Of a DNA stretch of 6,736 nt, positions 1 through 6,342 are shown piece after piece. Location of the stretch: the NCBI GenBank assembly GCA_964531285.1, contig CAZHDI010000134.1, forward strand, positions 1 through 6,736, written 5' to 3'. A program made the translations under genes and the position numbers. The notes beneath the pieces were generated by a model that saw only the letters and a list, made by a program, of their open reading frames with translations, had not been told where the DNA came from and did no database searches. Source of the stretch: CAZHDI01 sp964531285 (lineage in GTDB: Bacteria > Pseudomonadota > Alphaproteobacteria > JAJFIK01). The stretch's first letter is position 1. Each line of letters begins with the position of its first letter.

Positions 1-783
1 CGCGGCAATGCCCGCTCCGTGCCCGCCGGCGCGGTGGTCGAACAGGTCCGCCATCTGGTGGCCCATGGCACCCGGGAAATCGTCCTCACCGGGGTCGATC
101 TGACTTCCTATGGCAAGGATCTTCCGGGCACGCCCACGCTTGGGGCTCTGGTCCGCCGTGTGCTGAAGCTCGTCCCGGAGTTGCCGCGCCTGCGCCTGTC
201 CTCGCTCGACACCATCGAAATCGACGAGGCCCTGATCGAGGCTCTACGCGAGGATGAGCGCTTGATGCCCCATCTGCATCTGTCCTTGCAGGCCGGCGAC
301 GACATGATCCTGAAACGCATGAAGCGCCGCCATCTGACTGAGGACGCGGTGCGGTTTTGCGAAACCGTGCGGGCGATCCGGCCCGATGTGGTGTTCGGCG
401 CCGATCTGATCGCGGGCTTTCCGACCGAAACCGACGCCATGTTCGAGAACACCTTGCGCCATGTGGCGGCTTGCGGGCTGACTTATCTGCATGTCTTTCC
501 GTTCTCGCCGCGCGAGGGCACGCCGGCGGCGCGCATGCCCCAGCATCCCGGCCCCTTGATCAAGGAGCGCGCGGCCCGCTTGCGCGCCCTCGGCAGCGCG
601 CGCCTGTCGGGCTATCTTGACGGCCTCGAAGGCCGGACAGCTCCGGTGCTCATGGAGACCGAGCGGCGCGGCCGGACCGACACCTATGCGCCGGTGGTCA
701 CTGATGCGCCCCTGGCGCCCGGCACGATCACGCCGCTCACGCTCGGACGGCGCGACGGCGATGCGGTCACGGCTTTGGTCTGA
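1..783 (+). CDS. mtaB: tRNA (N6-L-threonylcarbamoyladenosine(37)-C2)-methylthiotransferase MtaB, 3' part (5' end outside window)
   Basis: The reading frame is open from base 1 (first residues RGNARSVPAG) to TGA at 781-783, giving 260 residues. MtaB-type radical SAM methylthiotransferases convert t6A37 to ms2t6A37 in tRNAs that read ANN codons. Visible family blocks are EIVLTGVDLTSYG, LRLSSLDTIEID, HLHLSLQAGDDMILKRMKRRH, FGADLIAGFPTET and YLHVFPFSPREGTPA. The last roughly 50 residues (GRTAPVLMETER onward) look like a TRAM-type RNA-binding domain. The N-terminal UPF0004 domain and the CxxxCxxC cluster that binds the radical SAM [4Fe-4S] centre lie upstream of the window; the RGN-RS at the start normally follows that cluster directly. 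A GTG at 19 is in frame but falls inside this conserved block, so it is not the true start. MiaB and RimO are the paralogues to exclude; the LTGVDLTSYG and SSLDTIEID wording favours MtaB. It is followed 39 bp later by ftsY, probably in one operon. Confidence 0.93.
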   Translation, partial: RGNARSVPAGAVVEQVRHLVAHGTREIVLTGVDLTSYGKDLPGTPTLGALVRRVLKLVPELPRLRLSSLDTIEIDEALIEALREDERLMPHLHLSLQAGDDMILKRMKRRHLTEDAVRFCETVRAIRPDVVFGADLIAGFPTETDAMFENTLRHVAACGLTYLHVFPFSPREGTPAARMPQHPGPLIKERAARLRALGSARLSGYLDGLEGRTAPVLMETERRGRTDTYAPVVTDAPLAPGTITPLTLGRRDGDAVTALV

Positions 784-822
784 ACACGAACGTATCCGGA
801 ACATTCGGCAGGGGGACACGGA

Positions 823-2175
<1,353 letters not shown>

Positions 2176-2197
2176 TCAAAACCGAAGGACCCCTGTT

Positions 2198-2809
2198 ATG
2201 ACCACCGCCGAAAAGCGCACGATGGCTCCGCTCGTCAAGCTGGCCGTCGATCTGGGGCCGCTGGTCCTGTTCTTTGTGATGAACGCCCGGGCCGGGCTGA
2301 TGGCCGCGACGGCCGCCTTCATGGTCGCAACCGTCATTGCCCTGTCGATCAGCTATGCGATCGAGCGGCGCCTCGCGCCGATGCCGCTCGTGACCGGCGT
2401 CTTCGTGCTGATGTTCGGCGGACTGACCCTGTGGCTCGACAATGAGCTGTTCATCAAGCTCAAGCCCACCATCGTGAACCTGATCTTCGCCTCGATCCTG
2501 ATGGTCGGCATGCTCATGAACCGCCCATTTCTGCGGTTTTTGTTCCAGGACGCCTTCAAACTCACCGATGAGGGCTGGCGTCTCCTGACCTATCGGTGGG
2601 CCGGCTTTTTCGTGTTTCTGGCCGTGCTCAATGAAATCATCTGGCGCAACTTCTCGACCGATTTCTGGGTCGCCTTCAAGGTCTGGGGCAACATCCCCAT
2701 CACGCTGCTCTTCGCCGCCCTCCAGGTCCCGCTGATCACCAAATATCAGCGTGGTGACACGGCGGGCGATGCGGATGCCGGCACCGCGCCCTCAAGCACC
2801 GATCGCTGA
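2198..2809 (+). CDS. yciB: Inner membrane-spanning protein YciB / septation protein A (IspZ) family
   Basis: A 203-residue integral membrane protein of the YciB/IspZ family, linked in enterobacteria to cell-envelope integrity and elongation/division; the molecular activity is not settled. There are five or six hydrophobic segments, roughly at residues 12-30, 33-55, 62-80, 89-106, 130-148 and 160-180. Family signatures are LGPLVLFFVMNAR (19-31) and the strongly conserved RWAGFFVFLAVLNEIIWRNFSTDFWVAFKVWGN region (133-165). After the last helix there is a short polar tail. The ATG at 2198 was chosen because AAGGA (2185-2189) sits 8 bases ahead of it. An in-frame ATG at 2162 would add 12 residues and overlap the end of ftsY by 14 bp, but it lacks a clear ribosome-binding site and its residues do not look like the family. 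It is probably co-transcribed with ftsY and is the last gene before a strong terminator. Confidence 0.93.
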   Translation: MTTAEKRTMAPLVKLAVDLGPLVLFFVMNARAGLMAATAAFMVATVIALSISYAIERRLAPMPLVTGVFVLMFGGLTLWLDNELFIKLKPTIVNLIFASILMVGMLMNRPFLRFLFQDAFKLTDEGWRLLTYRWAGFFVFLAVLNEIIWRNFSTDFWVAFKVWGNIPITLLFAALQVPLITKYQRGDTAGDADAGTAPSSTDR

Positions 2810-2842
2810 TCTTCTGCGCCCGGCGCGACGGCCGGACACAGC

Positions 2843-2873
2843 AAAGGCCGGGCTCTCAAGCCCGGCCTTTTTT
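2843..2873 (+). terminator. Intrinsic terminator after the mtaB-ftsY-yciB operon
   Basis: A perfect 12-bp inverted repeat (AAAGGCCGGGCT at 2843-2854 with its complement at 2859-2870) encloses a 4-base loop CTCA and runs into six T residues (2868-2873). It starts 34 bases after the yciB stop. In the opposite direction the stem is followed only by TTT and mixed bases, so it would end transcription of the convergent NUDIX gene less efficiently, though it may still act both ways. Confidence 0.93.
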
Positions 2874-2914
2874 GTATGCCCCTGGTATCGTCCGATGCGC
2901 CCGCATGGCGCCTG

Positions 2915-3472
2915 TCAGAAGCGCAACGGTCCGATCGGACTGCCCGGCGGATTGACGAAGGGCGCGAAAGGCCGGTCCCAGGGTGCCTCGCGGTCCTGGG
3001 TGAGCGCCCAGTAGACACTGGGAAAGGCCAGGTCCTGCCACGGAATATCGGCCCAATCGAACAGCCCCACTTCCAGGCTCTCCGGACCCGCCCCAATCTC
3101 AGGATCGGCCAGACGCGCCCGATACATAAGCTGAACCTGGGAAATCCGCTGGATCGAATAGACCGCGAGCAGAGCGACGATGTCGATCTTGGCCAGGGCT
3201 TCTTCATGGGCCTCGCGCCGGGCGCCGTCCTCTGTCGTCTCATTGAGTTCCAGATAGCCGGCCGGCAAGGTCCAGAACCCTTTGCGCGGCTCGATGGCCC
3301 GCCGGCACAGCAGAATCCGTCCGTCATGATGGACGACGGACCCGGCCACGATCTTTGGGTTCATATACTGAATATGCCCACAATGATCGCATACGGCCCG
3401 TTCCCGATCGTCGCCGTCAGGCACGCGCTTGGAAAAGGTCGGGTTTAGGGGAGGAGTCGGATTTTCAGGCAT
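2915..3472 (-). CDS. NUDIX hydrolase with N-terminal single-CxxC segment (ADP-ribose/NAD pyrophosphatase-like)
   Basis: A 185-residue NUDIX protein that probably hydrolyses a nucleoside diphosphate linked to another group, using Mg2+; the substrate cannot be told from sequence. The N-terminal segment has one CxxC (Cys28, Cys31, in VCDHCGHIQYMNPKIVAGSV), as in the zinc-ribbon-like front of many NUDIX proteins, but no second CxxC, so metal binding is uncertain. The Nudix box runs from Gly72: G-x5-E78-x7-R86-E87-x2-E90-E91. The metal-binding glutamates are intact, but the usual Gly two residues after the EE pair is Leu93. VYSIQRISQVQLMYRARL (105-122) matches a proteobacterial subfamily. The ATG at 3472 was chosen: the frame stays open upstream to 3625, but those residues are unlike the family. 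AGGA precedes this ATG at only about 3 bases, which is close. The gene converges on yciB and diverges from the marR-like gene. Confidence 0.9.
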   Translation of the reverse strand: MPENPTPPLNPTFSKRVPDGDDRERAVCDHCGHIQYMNPKIVAGSVVHHDGRILLCRRAIEPRKGFWTLPAGYLELNETTEDGARREAHEEALAKIDIVALLAVYSIQRISQVQLMYRARLADPEIGAGPESLEVGLFDWADIPWQDLAFPSVYWALTQDREAPWDRPFAPFVNPPGSPIGPLRF

Positions 3473-3536
3473 GGTCCTATTTCTTTCTGCTGGCCGGTAA
3501 CGAAGCGCTGGAGAGGGTACTCCGAAATGGTCCTTA

Positions 3537-3554
3537 AGGGGTTGTTCAGCCCCT
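3537..3554. other. Small hairpin between the NUDIX gene and the marR-like gene
   Basis: AGGGG (3537-3541) can pair with CCCCT (3550-3554) around an 8-base loop. Two further outer pairs (3534-3535 with 3556-3557) follow one mismatch. It lies about 65 bp upstream of the NUDIX start, within a possible 5' leader of that gene. There is no T-run to make it a terminator on either strand. It could be an operator or leader structure, or chance. Confidence 0.3.
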
Positions 3555-3615
3555 AAACCTAAGAGATCGAGAGTGATTTGGGCGCAAACAGTCCGCATTT
3601 TGCGTTTCGGTGGTG

Positions 3616-3644
3616 CGTAGACCAACGATTATGCATTGCCTACG
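3616..3644. promoter_or_regulatory. Imperfect 29-bp palindrome, possible operator
   Basis: CGTAG (3616-3620) and CTACG (3640-3644) are perfect inverted arms around a 19-base AT-richer centre, in the divergent NUDIX/marR-like intergenic region. MarR proteins often bind palindromes in the spacer next to their own gene, so this is a candidate self-regulatory site. The inner part is only weakly symmetric, and no binding motif is known for this protein. Confidence 0.25.
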
Positions 3645-3663
3645 GACCAATAAGATGTATGGT
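3636..3663 (+). promoter_or_regulatory. Weak candidate sigma-70 promoter for the marR-like gene
   Basis: TTGCCT (3636-3641) and TATGGT (3658-3663) are separated by 16 bases. Each matches four of six consensus positions. It lies about 50 bases upstream of the start codon and partly overlaps the imperfect palindrome at 3616-3644. This is pattern matching only; other promoters in the spacer are possible. Confidence 0.25.
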
Positions 3664-3690
3664 TGCCGCATCCGAATCACTTGTGCAGTA

Positions 3691-3702
3691 CTGACTTGTC
3701 AG
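3691..3702 (+). promoter_or_regulatory. Inverted repeat overlapping the marR-like ribosome-binding site
   Basis: CTGAC (3691-3695) and GTCAG (3698-3702) are perfect inverted arms separated by TT, and the right arm shares AG with the Shine-Dalgarno AGGAGA (3701-3706). The palindrome CAGTACTG (3686-3693) overlaps its left side, and a direct repeat ACTTGT occurs at 3679 and 3694. The position, just ahead of a MarR-type regulator, suits an autoregulatory operator. The two-base centre makes an RNA hairpin less likely. Confidence 0.3.
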
Positions 3703-3711
3703 GAGAAAGAC

Positions 3712-4455
3712 ATGGCACCACGGAGTTCCGGGGGCTTCGACCTCTCCCAAGCACCGGGGCATCTTCTGCGCCGTTGCCATCAATACGCCTTCGACCTGTA
3801 TTCGCAGGAAGTCGGCAGCAGCGAGCTGACACAGCGTCAATTCGCGGTCCTTTGGACGGTCGAACAGAATGAAGGCCTCAGCCAGACCGATCTGGTCCGC
3901 CGCACCGGCATCGACCGGTCGACCCTTGCGGACATGATCAGCAGGCTTCTTAAGCGCAATCTGCTGTCCCGCAAGCGCACCGAGTCCGATGCGCGCGCCA
4001 ACTCGGTGAGCATCACCGCGGAAGGCAAGCGGGCCATCAACGCCATCCGGTCCAGCGTCGAAAAGGCCGAAGAGAAGATTTTGGACCCGCTTCCGGTGTC
4101 CAAGCGCGCTGCCTTCCTGGATGCGCTGAACACCATCGCGGAAGCCGCCGACAAGCATGAGGAGGCTGCTATGGCATCCACCCGCCGCGCTCCGGCCCGG
4201 AAGAAGACGGCTGCCAAGAAGAAGACTGCCGCCAAGAAAAAGACGGCCGCCAAGAAGAAAACCGCTGCCAAGAAGACCGTGGCCAAGCGCGCCGCGGTGA
4301 AGAAGACGGCAGCCAAGCGCAAGACGGCCGCGAAGAAGAAGACCGTGGCTAAGAAGACTGCGACCAAGAAGACCGCCGCCAAAAAGACGGTGGCCAAGCG
4401 TAAGACCGCCGCCAAGAAGAAGACCGCGGCCAAGCGCAAGACCGCCCGCCGGTAA
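3712..4455 (+). CDS. MarR-family transcriptional regulator fused to a histone H1-like Lys/Ala/Thr-rich tail
   Basis: A 247-residue, apparently two-part DNA-binding protein. Residues about 10-145 are a MarR-type winged helix-turn-helix: LTQRQFAVLWTV (39-50), LSQTDLVRRTGIDRSTLADMISRLLKRNLL (56-85) as the helix-turn-helix, RKRTESDARANSVSITAEGKR (87-107) as the wing, then a C-terminal dimerisation helix. Residues 164-247 contain only K, R, T, A and V, with 34 Lys, 6 Arg and no acidic residue, in units such as TAAKKK, TVAKR and TAAKRK. Such tails occur in bacterial H1-like proteins and at the end of AlgP or PhaF, and bind DNA without sequence preference. The ATG at 3712 follows AGGAGA at 3701-3706; the frame is open upstream but unlike MarR proteins. 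The ligand and targets are unknown; there is one Cys (Cys22). The gene is monocistronic, ended by the terminator at 4480, and divergent from the NUDIX gene. A second start inside it is listed separately. Confidence 0.88.
   Translation: MAPRSSGGFDLSQAPGHLLRRCHQYAFDLYSQEVGSSELTQRQFAVLWTVEQNEGLSQTDLVRRTGIDRSTLADMISRLLKRNLLSRKRTESDARANSVSITAEGKRAINAIRSSVEKAEEKILDPLPVSKRAAFLDALNTIAEAADKHEEAAMASTRRAPARKKTAAKKKTAAKKKTAAKKKTAAKKTVAKRAAVKKTAAKRKTAAKKKTVAKKTATKKTAAKKTVAKRKTAAKKKTAAKRKTARR
4160..4165 (+). promoter_or_regulatory. Perfect internal Shine-Dalgarno AGGAGG at the MarR/H1-like domain boundary
   Basis: AGGAGG lies 5 bases ahead of an in-frame ATG at 4171, inside the marR-like gene. It is a better match to the anti-Shine-Dalgarno than any other ribosome-binding site in the window. 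The codons here encode His-Glu-Glu-Ala, just after the MarR domain. It could be a coincidence of GAG-GAG codons, but the distance to the ATG and the position at the domain junction are both fitting. Confidence 0.5.
4171..4455 (+). CDS. Possible nested gene: free histone H1-like basic protein from an internal start
   Basis: Translation from the ATG at 4171, in frame with the marR-like gene, gives a 94-residue protein beginning MASTRRAPARKKTAAKKK and made up almost wholly of Lys, Arg, Ala and Thr. Its start looks like that of stand-alone bacterial H1-like proteins, with a short lead-in and then K/A/T repeats. It has no acidic residue, would be disordered when free, and would bind nucleic acid by charge. 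Support comes from the perfect AGGAGG at 4160-4165 with 5-base spacing and from the start falling at the end of the MarR domain. Against it, the longer frame is certainly coding, so the internal start may be unused. If used, one mRNA would give a regulator and a nucleoid-associated protein that share a tail. Confidence 0.4.
   Translation: MASTRRAPARKKTAAKKKTAAKKKTAAKKKTAAKKTVAKRAAVKKTAAKRKTAAKKKTVAKKTATKKTAAKKTVAKRKTAAKKKTAAKRKTARR
4198..4446 (+). repeat. Low-complexity AAG/GCC codon repeat encoding the basic tail
   Basis: Degenerate 15- to 18-base units built on GCC-AAG-AAG-AAG-ACC run through the 3' third of the marR-like gene. Unit length varies (TAAKKK, TAAKK, TVAKR, TAAKRK) and synonymous codons differ (AAG/AAA, ACG/ACC/ACT, GCC/GCT/GCG), so there has been divergence as well as duplication. 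Tracts like this can gain or lose in-frame units, and the tail length is likely to vary among relatives. Confidence 0.85.
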
Positions 4456-4479
4456 GTCCGGCCACGGCGTTGAAACAGC

Positions 4480-4512
4480 AAACCCCCGGTGCGCATCGCG
4501 CCGGGGGTTTTT
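4480..4512 (+). terminator. Intrinsic terminator after the marR/H1-like gene
   Basis: AAACCCCCGG (4480-4489) pairs with CCGGGGGTTT (4501-4510). The stem extends inward through a T-G wobble and GCG/CGC to a 3-base loop CAT, and a T-run follows at 4508-4512. It begins 24 bases after the stop codon. The reverse strand also has TTT after the stem, so it may help end transcription of the convergent ccmG as well. Confidence 0.92.
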
Positions 4513-4557
4513 CGTGTGCACCGCCCGCAGGCACGGGCCGGTCCGGCGCCCTGAGCC

Positions 4558-5160
4558 TTAGTCACTTGGACGTGTACCGTTTGTCTCTGGGACGCCCGCC
4601 TCTTTACCACGTGCTCCGTCCGCCTGGGCAGTGCGCGCCCGGTCCAGGGCCGGCGCGATCTCGCGCTCCCAGCCCTCCGGCGTCAGAGGTCCGACATGCC
4701 GGGCCAGGATGGTGCCCGCGCCATCGATGAGGAACGTTTCAGGTACGCCGTACACCCCGAAATCGATCCCCGTGCGGCCCGCCGCATCGACACCGACCCG
4801 GGTGAACGGATCGCCGAGCGATGTGAGGAATCGCTGCGCCGCCTCGGGCTCGTCCTTGTAGTTGATCCCGTGGATCGTCAGTGTGCCCGCCTCGGCCATG
4901 GCCATCAGGATCGGATGCTCGACCCGGCAGGGCGCGCACCAGGACGCCCAGAAATTGACCAGCTTCAGGTCGCCGTCCTTCAGATCCTCCGCGCCCAGAC
5001 CCGGCGCACCGGCCTGAAGCGGCGGCAGATCGAAGCCGGGCACGGATTGTCCGATCAGCGCCGATGACAGCGTGTCGCCGCTGGGATCGCGCAGCGCGCC
5101 GAAAAACACCGCCGCAAGGCCCAGAAAGATCAGTAAGGGCAAGATCAGTATCGGGCGCAT
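4558..5160 (-). CDS. ccmG: CcmG/DsbE, thiol:disulfide interchange protein for cytochrome c maturation
   Basis: A 200-residue membrane-anchored periplasmic thioredoxin that, in the Ccm system, keeps the CXXCH cysteines of apocytochrome c (or CcmH) reduced for haem attachment. Residues 3-22 form one N-terminal transmembrane anchor (ILILPLLIFLGLAAVFFGAL). Next come the DsbE block GQSVPGFDLPPL (37-48) and the thioredoxin motif VNFWASWCAPC with active Cys75 and Cys78. GVYGVPETFLID (135-146) carries the cis-Pro140 and the Glu typical of CcmG. The last roughly 25 residues are a polar tail. ATG 5160 was chosen because AGGAG (5169-5173) sits 8 bases upstream; a TTG at 5184 in the same frame overlaps the stop of the preceding gene and would put charged residues ahead of the anchor. 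It lies 20 bp after the crotonase gene, probably co-transcribed. No other ccm gene is in the window. A generic TlpA/ResA thioredoxin is the alternative, but GVYGVPETF favours CcmG. Confidence 0.9.
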   Translation of the reverse strand: MRPILILPLLIFLGLAAVFFGALRDPSGDTLSSALIGQSVPGFDLPPLQAGAPGLGAEDLKDGDLKLVNFWASWCAPCRVEHPILMAMAEAGTLTIHGINYKDEPEAAQRFLTSLGDPFTRVGVDAAGRTGIDFGVYGVPETFLIDGAGTILARHVGPLTPEGWEREIAPALDRARTAQADGARGKEAGVPETNGTRPSD

Positions 5161-5180
5161 CCCCAACTCTCCTGTGTGCT

Positions 5181-6017
5181 TCAACCCTCGTCGAACCGTC
5201 CGCCCCGGCCCTTGCCGGAGGCAAAGCGGCTCGCGCCGTCCACGCTCTCCCCGCTGCGCAGGGTTGCCATCCCCAGCCGCATTTCATTGGCCATCGCGGC
5301 CTCATGCGGCAGGTCCCATTGCTCATAGGCGGACCGTCTGTCATTGCGCAAACAGTGCTGGGGAAACCGGGCAATGTCATGGGCAAGCGCTTCGGCTTCC
5401 GCCCGCGCGGTGCCTTTTGCCACGATCCGGTTCGCCAGCCCCATGGCCAGGGCCTCATCGGCACCGACCGGGCGGCCGGTGAGAATAAGGTCCATGGCGC
5501 GCCCATGCCCGACAATGCGCGGCAGCCGGACGGTTCCGCCATCGATCAGCGGCACGCCCCAGCGCCGGCAGAAAATACCGAACACGGCGTCCGCCTCCAT
5601 GATCCGCATGTCGCACCACAGCGCCAGTTCCATGCCGCCCGCGACCGCATGACCCGCAACCGCCGCGATCACCGGCTTGGACAGGACCAGCCGGCTCGGC
5701 CCCATGGGACCGCTCCCGGTCAAGGGATCGCGGCCGTCGCGCGCGCCCACAGGATCCACACGGTTGCCGCGTGCCTCGGCCACACCTTTCAGATCGGCCC
5801 CGGCGCAGAACGTGCCGTGATCGCCCAGGAAGACCGCCACCCTGGCCTCGTCATCGCCGTCAAACGCCAGAAAGGCCCGCGCAAGGGCATCGGCGGTCGG
5901 CCGGTCCACCGCATTGCGTGCCTGGGGGCGAGACAAAATGACCGTGGTGACCGGCCCATCGCGCTCCACACGGACCGCCGGCGCGGCCTTTGCCGCCTGC
6001 TCATCGGGTTTTGACAC
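5181..6017 (-). CDS. Crotonase/enoyl-CoA hydratase-isomerase family protein
   Basis: A 278-residue protein with the crotonase fold. Known family reactions are hydration, isomerisation or hydrolysis of acyl-CoA thioesters through an oxyanion hole. Oxyanion-hole blocks are CAGADLKG (81-88) and AVAGGMELALWCD (124-136). Glu130 matches the first catalytic Glu of rat mitochondrial hydratase (Glu144). The second (Glu164, in FGQPE) is replaced by Cys150 in FGIFCRRWGVPLIDGGTVRLPR. That wording recalls a subfamily annotated only as enoyl-CoA hydratase-related, so classical hydratase activity should not be assumed. The start is GTG at 6017, supported by GGGAGG (6025-6030) with 7-base spacing; no in-frame ATG near the N-terminus fits better. 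The stop lies 20 bp before the ccmG start, so the two are likely one transcript although their roles look unrelated. The 3' end (SGKGRGGRFDEG) is a normal end for this family. Confidence 0.9.
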   Translation of the reverse strand: MSKPDEQAAKAAPAVRVERDGPVTTVILSRPQARNAVDRPTADALARAFLAFDGDDEARVAVFLGDHGTFCAGADLKGVAEARGNRVDPVGARDGRDPLTGSGPMGPSRLVLSKPVIAAVAGHAVAGGMELALWCDMRIMEADAVFGIFCRRWGVPLIDGGTVRLPRIVGHGRAMDLILTGRPVGADEALAMGLANRIVAKGTARAEAEALAHDIARFPQHCLRNDRRSAYEQWDLPHEAAMANEMRLGMATLRSGESVDGASRFASGKGRGGRFDEG

Positions 6018-6342
6018 CTTAAGACCTCCCGTTAGCGCCCCGATTGGTGTATCACGGGCCCGCGCCAGCGCGGCACATGGCGGACCGGATCTTCTTGGGA
6101 CCGGAGCGCCTGTCGCTGGCCTTTTGAAATTGCGGTGTCAGACCGCTCCGCGTCCGCAAAGGCTAAACGCCGATCGGCCACAGTGCCAGACGGCAGCTTT
6201 GAGCGGGCGCAGCGCCCCTTCACCACGGTGCCGGAACAGGGAACGCGCGCATGTCCGACGGATCGGCTGCCCAAATAGGGCGTCCCTCCCCGGTCAGGCG
6301 CCGCGTCCGGTTTGGCACCACCCATGTTGAAAGGTTCAGATC
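6018..6342. other. Divergent intergenic region between the crotonase gene and acnA
   Basis: These 325 bases separate two divergent genes and must hold a promoter for each unless one is read from elsewhere. I see no convincing -35/-10 pair. Two small hairpins are visible: GCGGT/ACCGC with a 5-base loop at 6132-6146, and GGGCG/CGCCC with a 3-base loop at 6205-6217. Neither is followed by a T-run. A minus-strand open frame at 6032-6325 shows no recognisable family features. The crotonase ribosome-binding site is at 6025-6030, and the acnA one (AAGG, 6331-6334) is at the other end. Confidence 0.6.

Noticed and set aside
4201..4440. The repeats as a CRISPR array or satellite
   Set aside because: The units are contiguous, in frame, vary by codon and have no unique spacers. 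They encode the basic tail of the upstream gene.
3837..4610. 257-residue minus-strand open frame rich in Ala, Val, Phe and Leu that looks like a membrane protein
   Set aside because: Its apparent hydrophobic repeats (FFLAAV-like) are the reverse complement of the AAG/GCC repeat in the marR-like tail. It also runs across the strong terminator at 4480-4512.
5064..6014. 316-residue plus-strand open frame opposite the crotonase gene
   Set aside because: The minus strand here has a complete crotonase with correct motifs and a good GGGAGG site. The plus-strand frame has no recognisable family pattern.
6032..6325. 97-residue minus-strand open frame in the acnA upstream region; a possible remnant of ccmA
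   Set aside because: No Walker, signature or other ABC-transporter motif is visible, and there is no ribosome-binding site. Treated as non-coding.
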